A DNA stretch of 43,751 nt from Planosporangium flavigriseum. GTDB lineage: Bacteria > Actinomycetota > Actinomycetes > Mycobacteriales > Micromonosporaceae. The stretch spans positions 1 to 43,751 of the forward strand of contig NZ_JAATVW010000030.1 of the NCBI RefSeq assembly GCF_011947225.1, read 5' to 3'. The stretch's first letter is position 1, and each line of letters opens with the position of its first letter. Below the pieces are notes generated by a model. That model had not been told where the DNA came from. It saw only the letters and a list, made by a program, of their open reading frames with translations, and ran no database searches. The position numbers and the translations under genes were made by a program. Positions 30,454 to 38,615 of this stretch are shown here, in pieces.

Positions 30454-31626
30454 TCAGGAGAAAATCGAGAACATGAGATTGTCCCACCACTCGGCGACCA
30501 CCCCGAGGTACGCCTTGCCCACGGTGGAGACCGCCACGGCAGAGGCCATCGCCGCGATCGCGGACAGTACCAGCAGGAGCAGAGACGAGCCGGACATGCT
30601 CTGCCGGTACAGCCGGCTGACGCCCTTGGCGTCGACGAGCTTGCCGCCCACCTTCAGCCGGGTCAGGAACGTCGACGCCATGCCGCCACGGCCCTTGTCG
30701 AGGAACTCGACCAGCGTCGCGTGGGTGCCGACGGCGACCATCAGCGACGCGCCCTTCTCGTCGGCGAGCAGCATCGCGATGTCCTCGCTCGTCGCCGCGG
30801 CCGGGAACGAGATGGCCGGCAGGCCGAGCTGGTGCACCCGGGCCAGACCGGGCGCCCGGCCGTCCGGGTAGGCGTGCACGACGATCTCGGCGCCGCAGCG
30901 CAGCACGTCGTCGGAGACCGAGTCCATGTCGCCGACGATCATGTCCGGGGTGTAGCCCGCTTCGACCAGCGCGTCGGCACCGCCGTCGACCCCGATGAGG
31001 ACCGGCTTGAACTCCCGGATGTACGGGCGCAGCACGTCCAGGTCGGCCTTGTAGTCGTAGCCGCGCACCACGATGAGGCAGTGCCGACCGGCGATCTTCG
31101 TCTCCACCTCGGGCACGCCGACACCGTCGAGCAGCAGGTCACGTTCCTGCTTGAGGTACTCCATGGTGTTCGCGGCGAACGCCTCGAGCTGCACCGACAG
31201 GCCCTCACGGGCGTCGGCCATGGCCTTGGCCACGGTCTCGGAGTCCTGCCGCCGCCCCTCCGCCACCGGCTTGCCGTCGCAGAAGACCGCGCCGCCCTCG
31301 ATCCGGACGGCGTCACCTTCGCGGAGCCGGTCGAACAGGTCTTCGCCGAGGTCGTCCACGAGCGGGATACCGGCCTGGACGAGCACCTCGGGGCCGAGGT
31401 TCGGGTAGCGGCCGGAGACCGACGGCTTGGCGTTGAGCACCGCCGCGACACCGGCCGCGACGAGTGAGTCGGCCGCGACCCGGTCAAGGTCGACATGGTC
31501 GATCACCGCGATCTCGCCGGGCCGCAGCCTTCCAACGAGTCGTTTGGTCCGCCGATCAAGTCGCACCGCGCCGGAGATAACACCCGGCTCGGCGGGCCGG
31601 GTCCGACGCAACGTTGGCAGTCGCAT
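30454..31626 (-). CDS. steA: Cytokinetic ring protein SteA
   Basis: A 390-residue protein. The core resembles thiamin pyrophosphokinase catalytic folds (PDMIVGDMDSVSDD, GVDGGADALVEAGY), the C-terminus carries one hydrophobic segment (SSLLLLVLSAIAAMASAVAV) and a short tail. This is the Rv1697/SteA family, reported to act with SteB in cell separation. I chose the ATG at 31626 (AGGA 9 nt upstream) over a GTG 6 nt earlier. It heads the steA-steB-PNPT-murJ-GT4-membrane protein series, likely one operon. Confidence 0.9.
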   Translation of the reverse strand: MRLPTLRRTRPAEPGVISGAVRLDRRTKRLVGRLRPGEIAVIDHVDLDRVAADSLVAAGVAAVLNAKPSVSGRYPNLGPEVLVQAGIPLVDDLGEDLFDRLREGDAVRIEGGAVFCDGKPVAEGRRQDSETVAKAMADAREGLSVQLEAFAANTMEYLKQERDLLLDGVGVPEVETKIAGRHCLIVVRGYDYKADLDVLRPYIREFKPVLIGVDGGADALVEAGYTPDMIVGDMDSVSDDVLRCGAEIVVHAYPDGRAPGLARVHQLGLPAISFPAAATSEDIAMLLADEKGASLMVAVGTHATLVEFLDKGRGGMASTFLTRLKVGGKLVDAKGVSRLYRQSMSGSSLLLLVLSAIAAMASAVAVSTVGKAYLGVVAEWWDNLMFSIFS

Positions 31627-31779
31627 CGTCACTCATCCTGGCATGCCGACGCCGCCAGCGGGGTCGCGACATGCGCGAGTACGCACGGTAAAGATGCACA
31701 GATCGCCCGTTACGCGCCGTTTGAGGCACTCGCTATGGATCAGTGGCACGGTCGGGAAGCTCTGTCGCCGCTGCGACGC

Positions 31780-31816
31780 CCGCAGTCGCCGCGGCCGTGC
31801 TCCGCAGTCGCCGCGG
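31780..31816. repeat. 15-bp direct repeat between steA and recN
   Basis: CCGCAGTCGCCGCGG occurs exactly at 31780-31794 and 31802-31816, spaced 22 bp start to start, right after the recN stop codon. Each copy includes CCGCGG. Role unknown. Confidence 0.6.
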
Positions 31817-33577
31817 TCAGCGGCGCTTCTCGCGGGCGGCGACCGCCAGCAGTTCTTCCGCATGCGCAATGCCCAGGTCGGAGTCGGGCAAACCCGCGAG
31901 CATGCGCGCCAGCTCCCTGGCCCGCTCGGTGTCCTCGACCAGCCTGACGCCGCTCGTGGTCACCGCACCCCCGGTGTCCTTCGCCACCACCAGGTGACGA
32001 TCGGCGAACGCCGCGACCTGGGGCAGGTGCGTGACCACAAACACCTGGTGCCCGTTGGCGAGCCTGGCCAGCCGGAGGCCGATCTCGACCGCGGCCCGAC
32101 CGCCCACGCCTGCGTCGACCTCGTCGAAGACCAGCGTCGGAGGGCCGCCGACCCCGGCGAAGACCACTTCGATAGCGAGCATCACGCGGGACAGCTCACC
32201 GCCGGAGGCGCCCCGCTGCAACGGCAACGCGGGCGCGCCCGGATGGGCGTGCAGACGCAGCTCGACCTCGTCGGCGCCGTCCGGACCCACGCCGGTCGGC
32301 GTACCGCCCACCTCCAGCGTCGGCTCGCCCCGGCCGGCTGACTTCGGCGCGACCACCACCTCGATCCGCGCGTGCGGCATCGCCAGGCCCGCCAGCTCGG
32401 TGGTGACGTCGCTGGAGAACCGGCCAGCGGCCTCCCGGCGCGCCGCCGACACCACCGCGGCCGACTCGGCCACCTCACCGGCCAGCCGTCGGCGCTCCCG
32501 GTCGAGCTCTTCGAGGAGCTCGTCGGAGGTGTCCAGCTCGGCCAGGCGGGCGCGGGCCCGGTCGGCCCAGGCGATCACCCCGTCCACGTCCTCGGCGTAC
32601 TTACGGGTCAGCCCCTTGAGCGCCGCCCGCCGCTCGTACACCGCCTCCAGCCGCGCCGGATCGGCGTCGAGGGCGTCCAGGTAGCTGGACAGCTCCGCCG
32701 CCACGTCGGTCACCAGCGCGGCCGCCTCGGCCAGCCGGCCGGCGAGGTCACCGAGGCTGCGGTCGACCCCCGCCTGCGCCTCCAGGGTGTTGCGGGCCAT
32801 GCCCAGCATGCTCACCGCGTCCGGCGCGTCATCGGCGGCGGCGTCCACGCCCCCGGCGACCGCCTGGTACGCCATCTGCGCCGCGGTGCGCAGGCCCTCC
32901 GCATGCTCCAGCCGCTGCGCCTCCTCGCGGAGCGCCTCGTCCTCCCCCGGCTGCGGGTCGACCCGGGTGATCTCGTCGAGGCCCAGGCGCAGCAGGTCGG
33001 CCTCCTGGTTGCGCTCGCGGGCGTTACGCCGCCGATCGGCGAGGTCGTCCTCGACGCGCCGCCACTGCGCGTACAGCTCGTGGAACCGCTCCAGCAGCTT
33101 CTCGTGCTCCGGACCGGCGAACCGGTCGAGCGCCGCGCGCTGCTCGGCCGGGCGCAGCAGCCGCAACTGGTCGGACTGCCCGTGCACCGCCACGACCTGC
33201 TCGCCGACGTCACCGAGTACGGAGACCGGCACCGACCGGCCACCGACGTGCGCCCGCGAACGCCCCTCGCTCGTGACCGTGCGGCTCAGCAGCAGGCTGC
33301 CGTCCTCGTCCGGCTCGGCGCCGGCCTCGGCCACCCGGGTCAGCACGGCCCTACCCGAGCCACCCGAGAGCCGCAGCCGCCCCTCGACGACCGCACGACC
33401 AGAATCAGCACGGACGCGGCCGGCGTCGGCCCGCCCACCAAAGAGCAGGCCGAGGCTCGTGACGACCATCGTCTTGCCCGCACCCGTCTCCCCGGTGATG
33501 ACCGTCAGGCCAGGACCGAGGGGAAGGGTGGCATCTTCGATGACGCCGAGTCCGGTGATGCGGAGCTCCTCCAGCAC
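31817..33577 (-). CDS. recN: DNA repair protein RecN
   Basis: A 586-residue SMC-like ATPase for double-strand break repair. The P-loop GETGAGKT is at 29-36, the ABC signature ASGGELSR and Walker B LVFDEVDAGVGG lie near the C-terminus, with coiled coils between (VEDDLADRRRNARERNQEA and similar). I chose the GTG at 33577 (encoding MLEELRITGLGVIEDA), where the family begins; an in-frame stretch upstream overlaps nadK and is not coding. No Shine-Dalgarno precedes it, and a TTGGAG-N18-TACTGT promoter ends 7 nt before the GTG, so the mRNA may be leaderless. Confidence 0.95.
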   Translation of the reverse strand: MLEELRITGLGVIEDATLPLGPGLTVITGETGAGKTMVVTSLGLLFGGRADAGRVRADSGRAVVEGRLRLSGGSGRAVLTRVAEAGAEPDEDGSLLLSRTVTSEGRSRAHVGGRSVPVSVLGDVGEQVVAVHGQSDQLRLLRPAEQRAALDRFAGPEHEKLLERFHELYAQWRRVEDDLADRRRNARERNQEADLLRLGLDEITRVDPQPGEDEALREEAQRLEHAEGLRTAAQMAYQAVAGGVDAAADDAPDAVSMLGMARNTLEAQAGVDRSLGDLAGRLAEAAALVTDVAAELSSYLDALDADPARLEAVYERRAALKGLTRKYAEDVDGVIAWADRARARLAELDTSDELLEELDRERRRLAGEVAESAAVVSAARREAAGRFSSDVTTELAGLAMPHARIEVVVAPKSAGRGEPTLEVGGTPTGVGPDGADEVELRLHAHPGAPALPLQRGASGGELSRVMLAIEVVFAGVGGPPTLVFDEVDAGVGGRAAVEIGLRLARLANGHQVFVVTHLPQVAAFADRHLVVAKDTGGAVTTSGVRLVEDTERARELARMLAGLPDSDLGIAHAEELLAVAAREKRR

Positions 33578-33584
33578 GGACAAG

Positions 33585-33614
33585 ACAGTAGTCGTGGGGA
33601 ACGTCAGTCTCCAA
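33585..33614 (-). promoter_or_regulatory. Candidate promoter of recN (leaderless)
   Basis: TTGGAG (33614-33609), an 18-nt spacer and TACTGT (33590-33585) form a reasonable sigma-A-type promoter whose predicted start coincides with the GTG of recN, 7 nt on. It lies in the 55-nt gap after nadK. Confidence 0.5.
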
Positions 33615-33632
33615 CGCTCCGCGCCGAGATCA

Positions 33633-34541
33633 CTATGCCGGCGGCTCCGGCCAGCGCTCCGCGCCGTTGCCCCGCCAGCCGGCCACCGGCAGGCCGAACT
33701 TGGCGACCAGCCGGTCGGTGAACGGCTTCGGCCGCAGCCGCACGACCCGTACCGGCAGCTGACCACGGGTGACGGTCACGCTGGAGCCCGGCTCGAGATC
33801 GAACGTGCGACGCCCGTCACAGGCCATGAAGGCGAACGTCGTGTACGGGTCGACCGTCACCTGGATCGTCGATGTCGGTGCGGTCACCAGCGGCCGGCTG
33901 AACAGCGCGTGCGCGCTGACTGGGACCAGCAGCAGCGCCTCCAGTTCCGGCCAGACCACCGGACCGCCGGCCGACATCGCGTACGCGGTGGAGCCGGTCG
34001 GCGTCGCCACGACCACGCCGTCGCAGCCGTACCGCGACAGCGGCCGGCCGTCGACGTCGACGCGTACCTCCAGCATCTTCTCCCGGGCGCCCTTTTCGAT
34101 GCTGATCTCGTTGAGGGCCCACGAACGGGCCACGATCTGGCCGTCGCACTCCGCGACGACCTCGAGCGTGAGGCGCTCCTCCACGGCGTACTCGCCGGCC
34201 ACCACGTCACTCACGGCCAGGTCCAGATCGCTGATCTCGGCCTCGGCGAGGAACCCCACGTGCCCGAGGTTGATGCCGAGCAGCGGGGCGCCGAACGGGC
34301 GGGCCAGTTCCGCCGCGCGCAGCACCGTCCCGTCGCCGCCCAGGGCGAAGACGATCTCGACGCCGTCGGCGGCGTACGGGCCGGAGACCGCCTCGACCCC
34401 CGGCAGGTTGAGCTCGGCCGCCTCCTCGGCGAGTACCCGCACGTTGAAACCCGCGTCCAGCAGGTCACGGGTGACCGTACGAGCGGGTTCGAAGTTGGAC
34501 CGACGTCCAGTGTGCGTCACCAGTAGCGCCTCGCGGCTCAT
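33633..34541 (-). CDS. nadK: NAD kinase
   Basis: A 302-residue enzyme phosphorylating NAD to NADP. GGDGT is at 68-72, followed by LGINLGHVGFLAE and the glycine-rich DGVVVATPTGSTAY segment; all are typical. ATG overlaps the tlyA stop by 4 nt (ATGA). The order tlyA-nadK-recN is the conserved actinobacterial one. Confidence 0.97.
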   Translation of the reverse strand: MSREALLVTHTGRRSNFEPARTVTRDLLDAGFNVRVLAEEAAELNLPGVEAVSGPYAADGVEIVFALGGDGTVLRAAELARPFGAPLLGINLGHVGFLAEAEISDLDLAVSDVVAGEYAVEERLTLEVVAECDGQIVARSWALNEISIEKGAREKMLEVRVDVDGRPLSRYGCDGVVVATPTGSTAYAMSAGGPVVWPELEALLLVPVSAHALFSRPLVTAPTSTIQVTVDPYTTFAFMACDGRRTFDLEPGSSVTVTRGQLPVRVVRLRPKPFTDRLVAKFGLPVAGWRGNGAERWPEPPA

Positions 34542-35347
34542 TCAGCACCTCCGCAACCCGCTACGCGTCGCACCGTCTCCTGGTTCACCGGCGGGGCGCC
34601 ACGGCGAAGCCAGAGGAAAAACTCAATATTGCCCGACGGCCCCGGCAACGGACTCCGCGCGACGCCGGCCACGCCGAATCCGAGTTCGGCGGCGGCCTTG
34701 GCCACGTCGAGCACCGCGTCGGCACGGGTCTCCGGGTCACGCACCACGCCACCGGCGCCGACCCGCTCCCGGCCGACCTCGAACTGCGGCTTCACCATCG
34801 GGACCAGATCGCCGTCCGGCGCAGTACAGGCGGCCAGCGCCGGCAGCACCAACCGCAGCGAGATGAACGACAGGTCGGCGACGGTCAGATCGGCCGTACC
34901 GTCGATCGCCTCGGGGGTCAGCGTCCGCACGTTGGTGCGCTCCAGTACGCGTACCCGCTCGTCGGTACGCAGCGGCCAGGCGAGTTGCCCGTACCCGACG
35001 TCGACGGCGACGACCTCGGCCGCTCCGGCGCGCAGCAGCACGTCGGTGAAGCCGCCCGTGGAGGCGCCGGCATCGAGACAGCGCCGGCCCTCGACGGTCA
35101 GCCCCTCGGGAACGAACGCCTCGAGCGCGCCGGCCAGCTTGTGCCCGCCGCGCGAGACGTACTCGGAGCGCGCGTCGCCACCGGTCACCCGCACCGGGTC
35201 CGCGGGGTCGACCTGTGCGGCGGCCTTATGTGCGGTTGTGCCGCGGACCTCGACACGGCCGGCCTCGATGAGGGCGGCGGCCTGCTCCCGGGATCGGGCC
35301 AGACCTCGACGGACCAGTTCGGCGTCGAGTCGGATACGACGCGCCAT
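34538..35347 (-). CDS. tlyA: TlyA family rRNA 2'-O-methyltransferase
   Basis: A 269-residue protein with an N-terminal S4 domain (LDAELVRRGLARSREQAAALIEAGRV) and an FtsJ-like methyltransferase domain (CLDAGASTGGFTDVLLRAGA, VAVDVGYGQL, VADLSFIS, VKPQFEVG). In mycobacteria TlyA methylates 16S C1409 and 23S C1920 riboses, which makes ribosomes sensitive to capreomycin. ATG at 35347 gives the standard N-terminus MARRIRLDAELV. Confidence 0.94.
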   Translation of the reverse strand: MARRIRLDAELVRRGLARSREQAAALIEAGRVEVRGTTAHKAAAQVDPADPVRVTGGDARSEYVSRGGHKLAGALEAFVPEGLTVEGRRCLDAGASTGGFTDVLLRAGAAEVVAVDVGYGQLAWPLRTDERVRVLERTNVRTLTPEAIDGTADLTVADLSFISLRLVLPALAACTAPDGDLVPMVKPQFEVGRERVGAGGVVRDPETRADAVLDVAKAAAELGFGVAGVARSPLPGPSGNIEFFLWLRRGAPPVNQETVRRVAGCGGAE

Positions 35348-35363
35348 GACGCTGCGCGACTCC

Positions 35364-35615
35364 CTAACTTTGCTCGATCGAGCGCAGGGTCTCCTGCAGC
35401 GTGCGGTGTACGGATTCGTAGACGGAGATCTGCTGATCCGGTGGCAGCTGCGCGGCCCGCTCGAGTTCGGCGAGGACAGCTTCGAGCTGCGCCTGCCCGG
35501 CCGGTCCGGTGGTCTCAGCGGCGCCTCGTGCGTCGTCCGACTGCGGGGCCAGCCGCGACGCCAGGCCGGCCAGCCGCCGCGGGTCGAATGCGGACGGCTT
35601 CATCGGTTCGCTCAT
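35364..35615 (-). CDS. Small conserved protein (Rv1693-like position)
   Basis: An 83-residue polar protein, mostly helical by appearance: an N-terminal [14 protein letters not shown] segment and a C-terminal helix [40 protein letters not shown] (broken at residue ~65). No motif is known to me. A small ORF is found at this place, just upstream of tlyA, in other actinobacteria (Rv1693). It overlaps the next gene by 4 nt and ends 16 nt before tlyA, so it is likely part of that operon. Confidence 0.78.
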   Translation of the reverse strand: MSEPMKPSAFDPRRLAGLASRLAPQSDDARGAAETTGPAGQAQLEAVLAELERAAQLPPDQQISVYESVHRTLQETLRSIEQS

Positions 35616-36547
35616 TCGCCGGCTCCCCCGCCGCTGGAGCCACCGGCTGCCCTACGGGCGGGCGCCTTCTTCGGCGGCGCCTTCTTGGCCGGGGCGCGAC
35701 CGGTGGTGGCCTTCCGTCCGGGTGCCTTCTTGGCCGGGGCAGCCTCGGTCCGACCGGCGGCCTTCTTGGCGGCCGCCTTCTTGGCCGGCTCGGCGGCCTT
35801 CCGGCCCGTTGCCGTCTCCGCGGTCGCCTTCTGGGCGGTCGCCTTCTTCGCGGCCGCCTTCTTCGCGGCTACTTTCTTCGCGGCTACTTTCTTGGCCGGC
35901 TCGGCCTCGGCGGTGGCCTTGGCCGGCGCCGCCTTGGCAGCGGTCTTCTTGGCCGCCTTCTTCGCCGCCCGCCCGCGCGGTGCCGCCGGCTCCGCGGCAC
36001 CCGGCGCAGCGGCATGCGGCGCAGCGGCCTCCTGCGCAGCGGCCGACTCCACGATGATGGCCGCCTCTTCGAACGCGGCCGTCTCCTCGAGCGCGACCAC
36101 GGCCTCCAGCGCTTCAGCGGCGGCGTACTCGTCCACCACGGGTTCGGTGATACGCGCCTCCACGTCGCCACCGAACGGCTCCGCCGGCACCGGGACGGCG
36201 ACGGCGACCGCCGGCGCCGACGCGACCATTTCAGCTGCCTCGGCGTGCGCGGCCGAGAGCTCCGCCTCCAGGTGGCGAACCCGCGCGGTCAGCTCGGTGA
36301 CCTCCTCCGCGGTGGCCAGGCCGACCCGGCTCAACGCGCGGTCCAGCTCCGCGCGTACCAGCTTGGTGATGGCCTCCCGGTTGGCGACGCCGGTCTTGAT
36401 CAGTTCATCGGCGAGGTCCTGTAGCTGCTCTGCCGTCGCACCGCCCTTGCCGAGCACCTGCTTGACGGCCTTGGTCGCCTTCTTCCGCGACTGGTCGGTC
36501 AGGCCGAGCGCCAACTCCAGGTAGGCCCGCCACGCTTCCTGCCGCAT
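35612..36547 (-). CDS. Phasin-like helical protein with histone-H1-like Lys/Ala tail
   Basis: A 311-residue protein. Residues ~1-100 are helical with heptad character ([56 protein letters not shown] split accordingly), resembling phasin or PHA-regulator domains. A central Ala/Glu-rich acidic linker (~100-190) is followed by ~120 residues of repeated [10 protein letters not shown] / PAKKAP units, like the tails of histone H1 and of mycobacterial HupB. It may bind nucleic acid or polyphosphate through the tail. The ATG at 36547 is preceded by GGAGGGAG. No enzymatic motif; function uncertain. Confidence 0.82.
   Translation of the reverse strand: MRQEAWRAYLELALGLTDQSRKKATKAVKQVLGKGGATAEQLQDLADELIKTGVANREAITKLVRAELDRALSRVGLATAEEVTELTARVRHLEAELSAAHAEAAEMVASAPAVAVAVPVPAEPFGGDVEARITEPVVDEYAAAEALEAVVALEETAAFEEAAIIVESAAAQEAAAPHAAAPGAAEPAAPRGRAAKKAAKKTAAKAAPAKATAEAEPAKKVAAKKVAAKKAAAKKATAQKATAETATGRKAAEPAKKAAAKKAAGRTEAAPAKKAPGRKATTGRAPAKKAPPKKAPARRAAGGSSGGGAGE
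35640..35960 (-). repeat. Lys/Ala codon repeats of the H1-like tail
   Basis: Imperfect tandem repeats, often with GCCTTCTTGG or GCCTTCTTCG on the plus strand, encode the KKAAAKK/PAKKAP tail. The repeats are short and degenerate and are likely to vary in number between strains. Confidence 0.6.
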
Positions 36548-36590
36548 CGTGCGCTCCCTCCACCACAGTCTGGGCAACCATGCTGATGCC

Positions 36591-36648
36591 ACGCTACCGG
36601 GGCGGCTGCAACGCTACCGGGCGAGGTACATACGGCTTGCGGTAGCGT
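36591..36648. promoter_or_regulatory. Three copies of ACGCTACCG in a divergent promoter region
   Basis: ACGCTACCGG occurs at 36591-36600 and 36611-36620 (20 bp apart, same orientation) and CGGTAGCGT, its inverse, at 36640-36648. The last copy includes TAGCGT, a possible -10 box for the SCP2 gene. The region divides the minus-strand H1-like gene from the plus-strand SCP2 gene, so the repeats could be an operator for one or both. Confidence 0.5.
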
Positions 36649-36684
36649 GCCCAAGAACTCGGCAGACATTTCGGGAGTTGGGAA

Positions 36685-37023
36685 ATGGCAAGCGTTGAAG
36701 AGTGCCGTGCGGCGCTGGAGCACCTGACGCAGCGGATGGCGGCCAACGCGGATGCCGCCAAGGCGAAGCTCGACTTCGACCGCACATTGAGCTGCCAGAT
36801 TCCCGACCTGGGCGTCGCCTTCCGCGCTCGACTCAGCGGCGGTCAGATCCACGATGTCGAGGAGGGTGACGACCCGAAGGCGAAGCTGAAGCTGACGGCC
36901 GCGAGCGACGACCTGGTCGCGCTCGTACAGGGCAAGCTCAGTGCGGCGTCCGCGTGGGCCAGCGGCCGGATCAAGATTGATGCCAGCCTGATGGACATTA
37001 TGAAGCTGCGCAAGCTGCTGTAG
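36685..37023 (+). CDS. SCP2 sterol-carrier-like domain protein
   Basis: A 112-residue stand-alone SCP2 fold. The pattern FDRTLSCQIPDLGVAFRARLSGG, then AKLKLTAASDDLVALVQGKLSAASAWASGRIKIDAS and the ending MDIMKLRKLL is typical. Such domains bind lipids or acyl chains in a tunnel; the ligand is unknown. ATG follows GGGAG by 7 nt. It lies upstream of the nos genes on the same strand but with a ~200-nt gap, so it is probably a separate unit. Confidence 0.87.
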   Translation: MASVEECRAALEHLTQRMAANADAAKAKLDFDRTLSCQIPDLGVAFRARLSGGQIHDVEEGDDPKAKLKLTAASDDLVALVQGKLSAASAWASGRIKIDASLMDIMKLRKLL

Positions 37024-37226
37024 CTCGCGATCGCGGTGACCACCCCCGCCGGCGCCGGCGGCTGGTCGATGGTCCATTACACCCGGGCGGAAGCACAACC
37101 GCTCATCACATTGATGTCAAACTATGCGCAAGGTCGACGTCCAAGGTCGCGTAACACGCCCGACATGGTCACACTACTAAATGTGCAGGCACGTTTACTT
37201 TAAGTGTGGGCGGGGTGGTGGCGCAC
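37024..37226 (+). promoter_or_regulatory. AT-richer region upstream of the nos genes with direct repeats
   Basis: The 203-bp gap before the first nos gene is less GC-rich than its surroundings. It holds TACTAAATGTG (37175-37185) and TACTTTAAGTG (37196-37206), an 8-of-11 match spaced 21 bp (two helical turns), and AAGGTCG twice (37130-37136, 37143-37149). TAAATG and TACTTT could serve as -10 boxes. These are candidates for a regulator site; no regulator is encoded nearby. Confidence 0.45.
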
Positions 37227-38525
37227 ATGAGCACACCTGGATACCGCGGACCTTCCGCCCCGACGTGGGACCCTACGGCGACCGTCGACCCAGCCGAAGC
37301 CGAAGAGTTCCTGTGCCTGCTCCATCAGGAACACCCGACCCTGGGCCCGGTAAGGCCGCGCCTGGATCAGGTCCGCCGGGAAATCGCCGAGTCCGGCACG
37401 TACGCACACACCTCGACAGAACTGACCTTCGGAGCCCGGACCGCGTGGCGCAACGCCAGCCGCTGCATCGGCCGCCTGTACTGGCGCAGCCTGCTGGTGC
37501 GCGACCTGCGCGGCGTACGTACCCCGAAAGCGGTCTTCGCCGAGCTGGTCCGCCACCTCGAGATCGCAGGTGGCAACCGCGGTGACGCACCTGGCAGCCG
37601 CCGCATCCGGCCGGTCATCTCCGTCTTCGCGCCGGCTCGGCCAGGTAGACCGCCGGAGACAAGGCTGTGGAACGAGCAGCTCATCCGCTACGCCGGCTAC
37701 CGCAACACCGACGGCTCGGTCGTCGGCGACCCGCGCTACGCGGAGTTCACGGAGGCGGTGACGGCGCTGGGCTGGCGCGGCAAGGGCAGCCGGTTCGACG
37801 TACTCCCGCTGGTCATCGAGTCGACCCTGCCCGGTCCGCGCCTGTTCGACCTACCCAGGCGGGTCCTCGTGGAGGTCCCGCTGACCCACCCGGAGTACCC
37901 GTGGTTCGCACGGCTCCGGCTGCGCTGGCACGCCGTCCCCGCCATCTCGAACATGCGCCTATCGATCGGCGGCGTCAGCTACCCGCTCGCACCGTTCAAC
38001 GGCTGGTACATGGGCACCGAGATCGGCGCCCGCAACCTCGCCGACCCCGACCGCTACGACCAGCTCCCCGTCGTCGCCGCCCGGCTCGGCCTGGACACCT
38101 CCAGCGAAACCACCCTGTGGAGGGACCGCGCCCTGGTCGAACTGAACCGGGCGGTGCTGTGGTCGTTCGAACGCGCCGGACTGCGCATCAGCGACCACCA
38201 CACCGAATCGCGCCGGTTCCTCGACCACCTCGCCAAGGAGGAGCGCGCCGGCCGCAAGACGCCCGCGGACTGGACCTGGATCGTGCCACCGCTATCGGGC
38301 GCAGCCACCCCGGTCTTCCACCGGTACTACCACGAGGCCGACCAGCGGCCGAACTTCTACCTCGACCAGGAGACCGCCGAGCTGGGCCGCTGCGGCCGGA
38401 CCGCAGCCGGAGCGCGACCGCAGGTCTGCCCGTTCATGGACGGGCGATCCTGCGCCACCGCGGGGCCAGTGGACCGGCTGGACCCGGAAACGTTCGACGG
38501 GTACGCCGGAGCGACGATCCAGTAG
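37227..38525 (+). CDS. nos: Nitric oxide synthase oxygenase, copy 1
   Basis: A 432-residue bacterial NOS oxygenase domain making NO and citrulline from arginine with heme and a pterin. The heme cysteine is Cys80 in [10 protein letters not shown]; the substrate site is in [16 protein letters not shown], with the Glu that binds the arginine guanidinium; PVFHRYY closes the heme pocket. There is no reductase domain, as is usual for bacterial NOS. After DQRPNFYLD the protein has a ~50-residue tail with three cysteines (RCGRT, VCPFM, RSCAT). I chose the ATG at 37227, which aligns with copy 2; a GTG at 37206 is possible. Confidence 0.93.
   Translation: MSTPGYRGPSAPTWDPTATVDPAEAEEFLCLLHQEHPTLGPVRPRLDQVRREIAESGTYAHTSTELTFGARTAWRNASRCIGRLYWRSLLVRDLRGVRTPKAVFAELVRHLEIAGGNRGDAPGSRRIRPVISVFAPARPGRPPETRLWNEQLIRYAGYRNTDGSVVGDPRYAEFTEAVTALGWRGKGSRFDVLPLVIESTLPGPRLFDLPRRVLVEVPLTHPEYPWFARLRLRWHAVPAISNMRLSIGGVSYPLAPFNGWYMGTEIGARNLADPDRYDQLPVVAARLGLDTSSETTLWRDRALVELNRAVLWSFERAGLRISDHHTESRRFLDHLAKEERAGRKTPADWTWIVPPLSGAATPVFHRYYHEADQRPNFYLDQETAELGRCGRTAAGARPQVCPFMDGRSCATAGPVDRLDPETFDGYAGATIQ
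37665..37787 (+). repeat. 123-bp identical tract shared by the two nos genes (copy 1)
   Basis: Exactly identical to 39054-39176, at the constant 1,389-bp offset between the genes, including all third codon positions. It is flanked by segments with many differences, as expected for a gene-conversion patch. Confidence 0.85.
37962..38390 (+). repeat. 429-bp identical tract shared by the two nos genes (copy 1)
   Basis: Exactly identical to 39351-39779. A single mismatch at 37961/39350 separates it from a further ~40 bp of identity upstream. Identity ends sharply at 38391/39780, where the two coding sequences become unrelated. Confidence 0.9.
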
Positions 38526-38535
38526 CCGGGTCACA

Positions 38536-38552
38536 TCGCACAGCGTGTGCGA
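38536..38552 (+). repeat. Short hairpin between the nos genes
   Basis: TCGCACA-GCG-TGTGCGA gives a 7-bp stem 10 nt after the stop of the first nos gene. It is too weak to be a certain terminator and could be a protein-binding dyad or an mRNA-stability element. Confidence 0.45.
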
Positions 38553-38615
38553 CACCCCCGCACTGCCTTCTGCGACCGTGCTCTCTCGATCAACCGAAAG
38601 TGGGGAGAGGCACGA

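Noticed and set aside
33578-33766. An N-terminal extension of RecN overlapping nadK
   Set aside because: It is a reading of nadK in another frame; the RecN family starts at MLEELRI.
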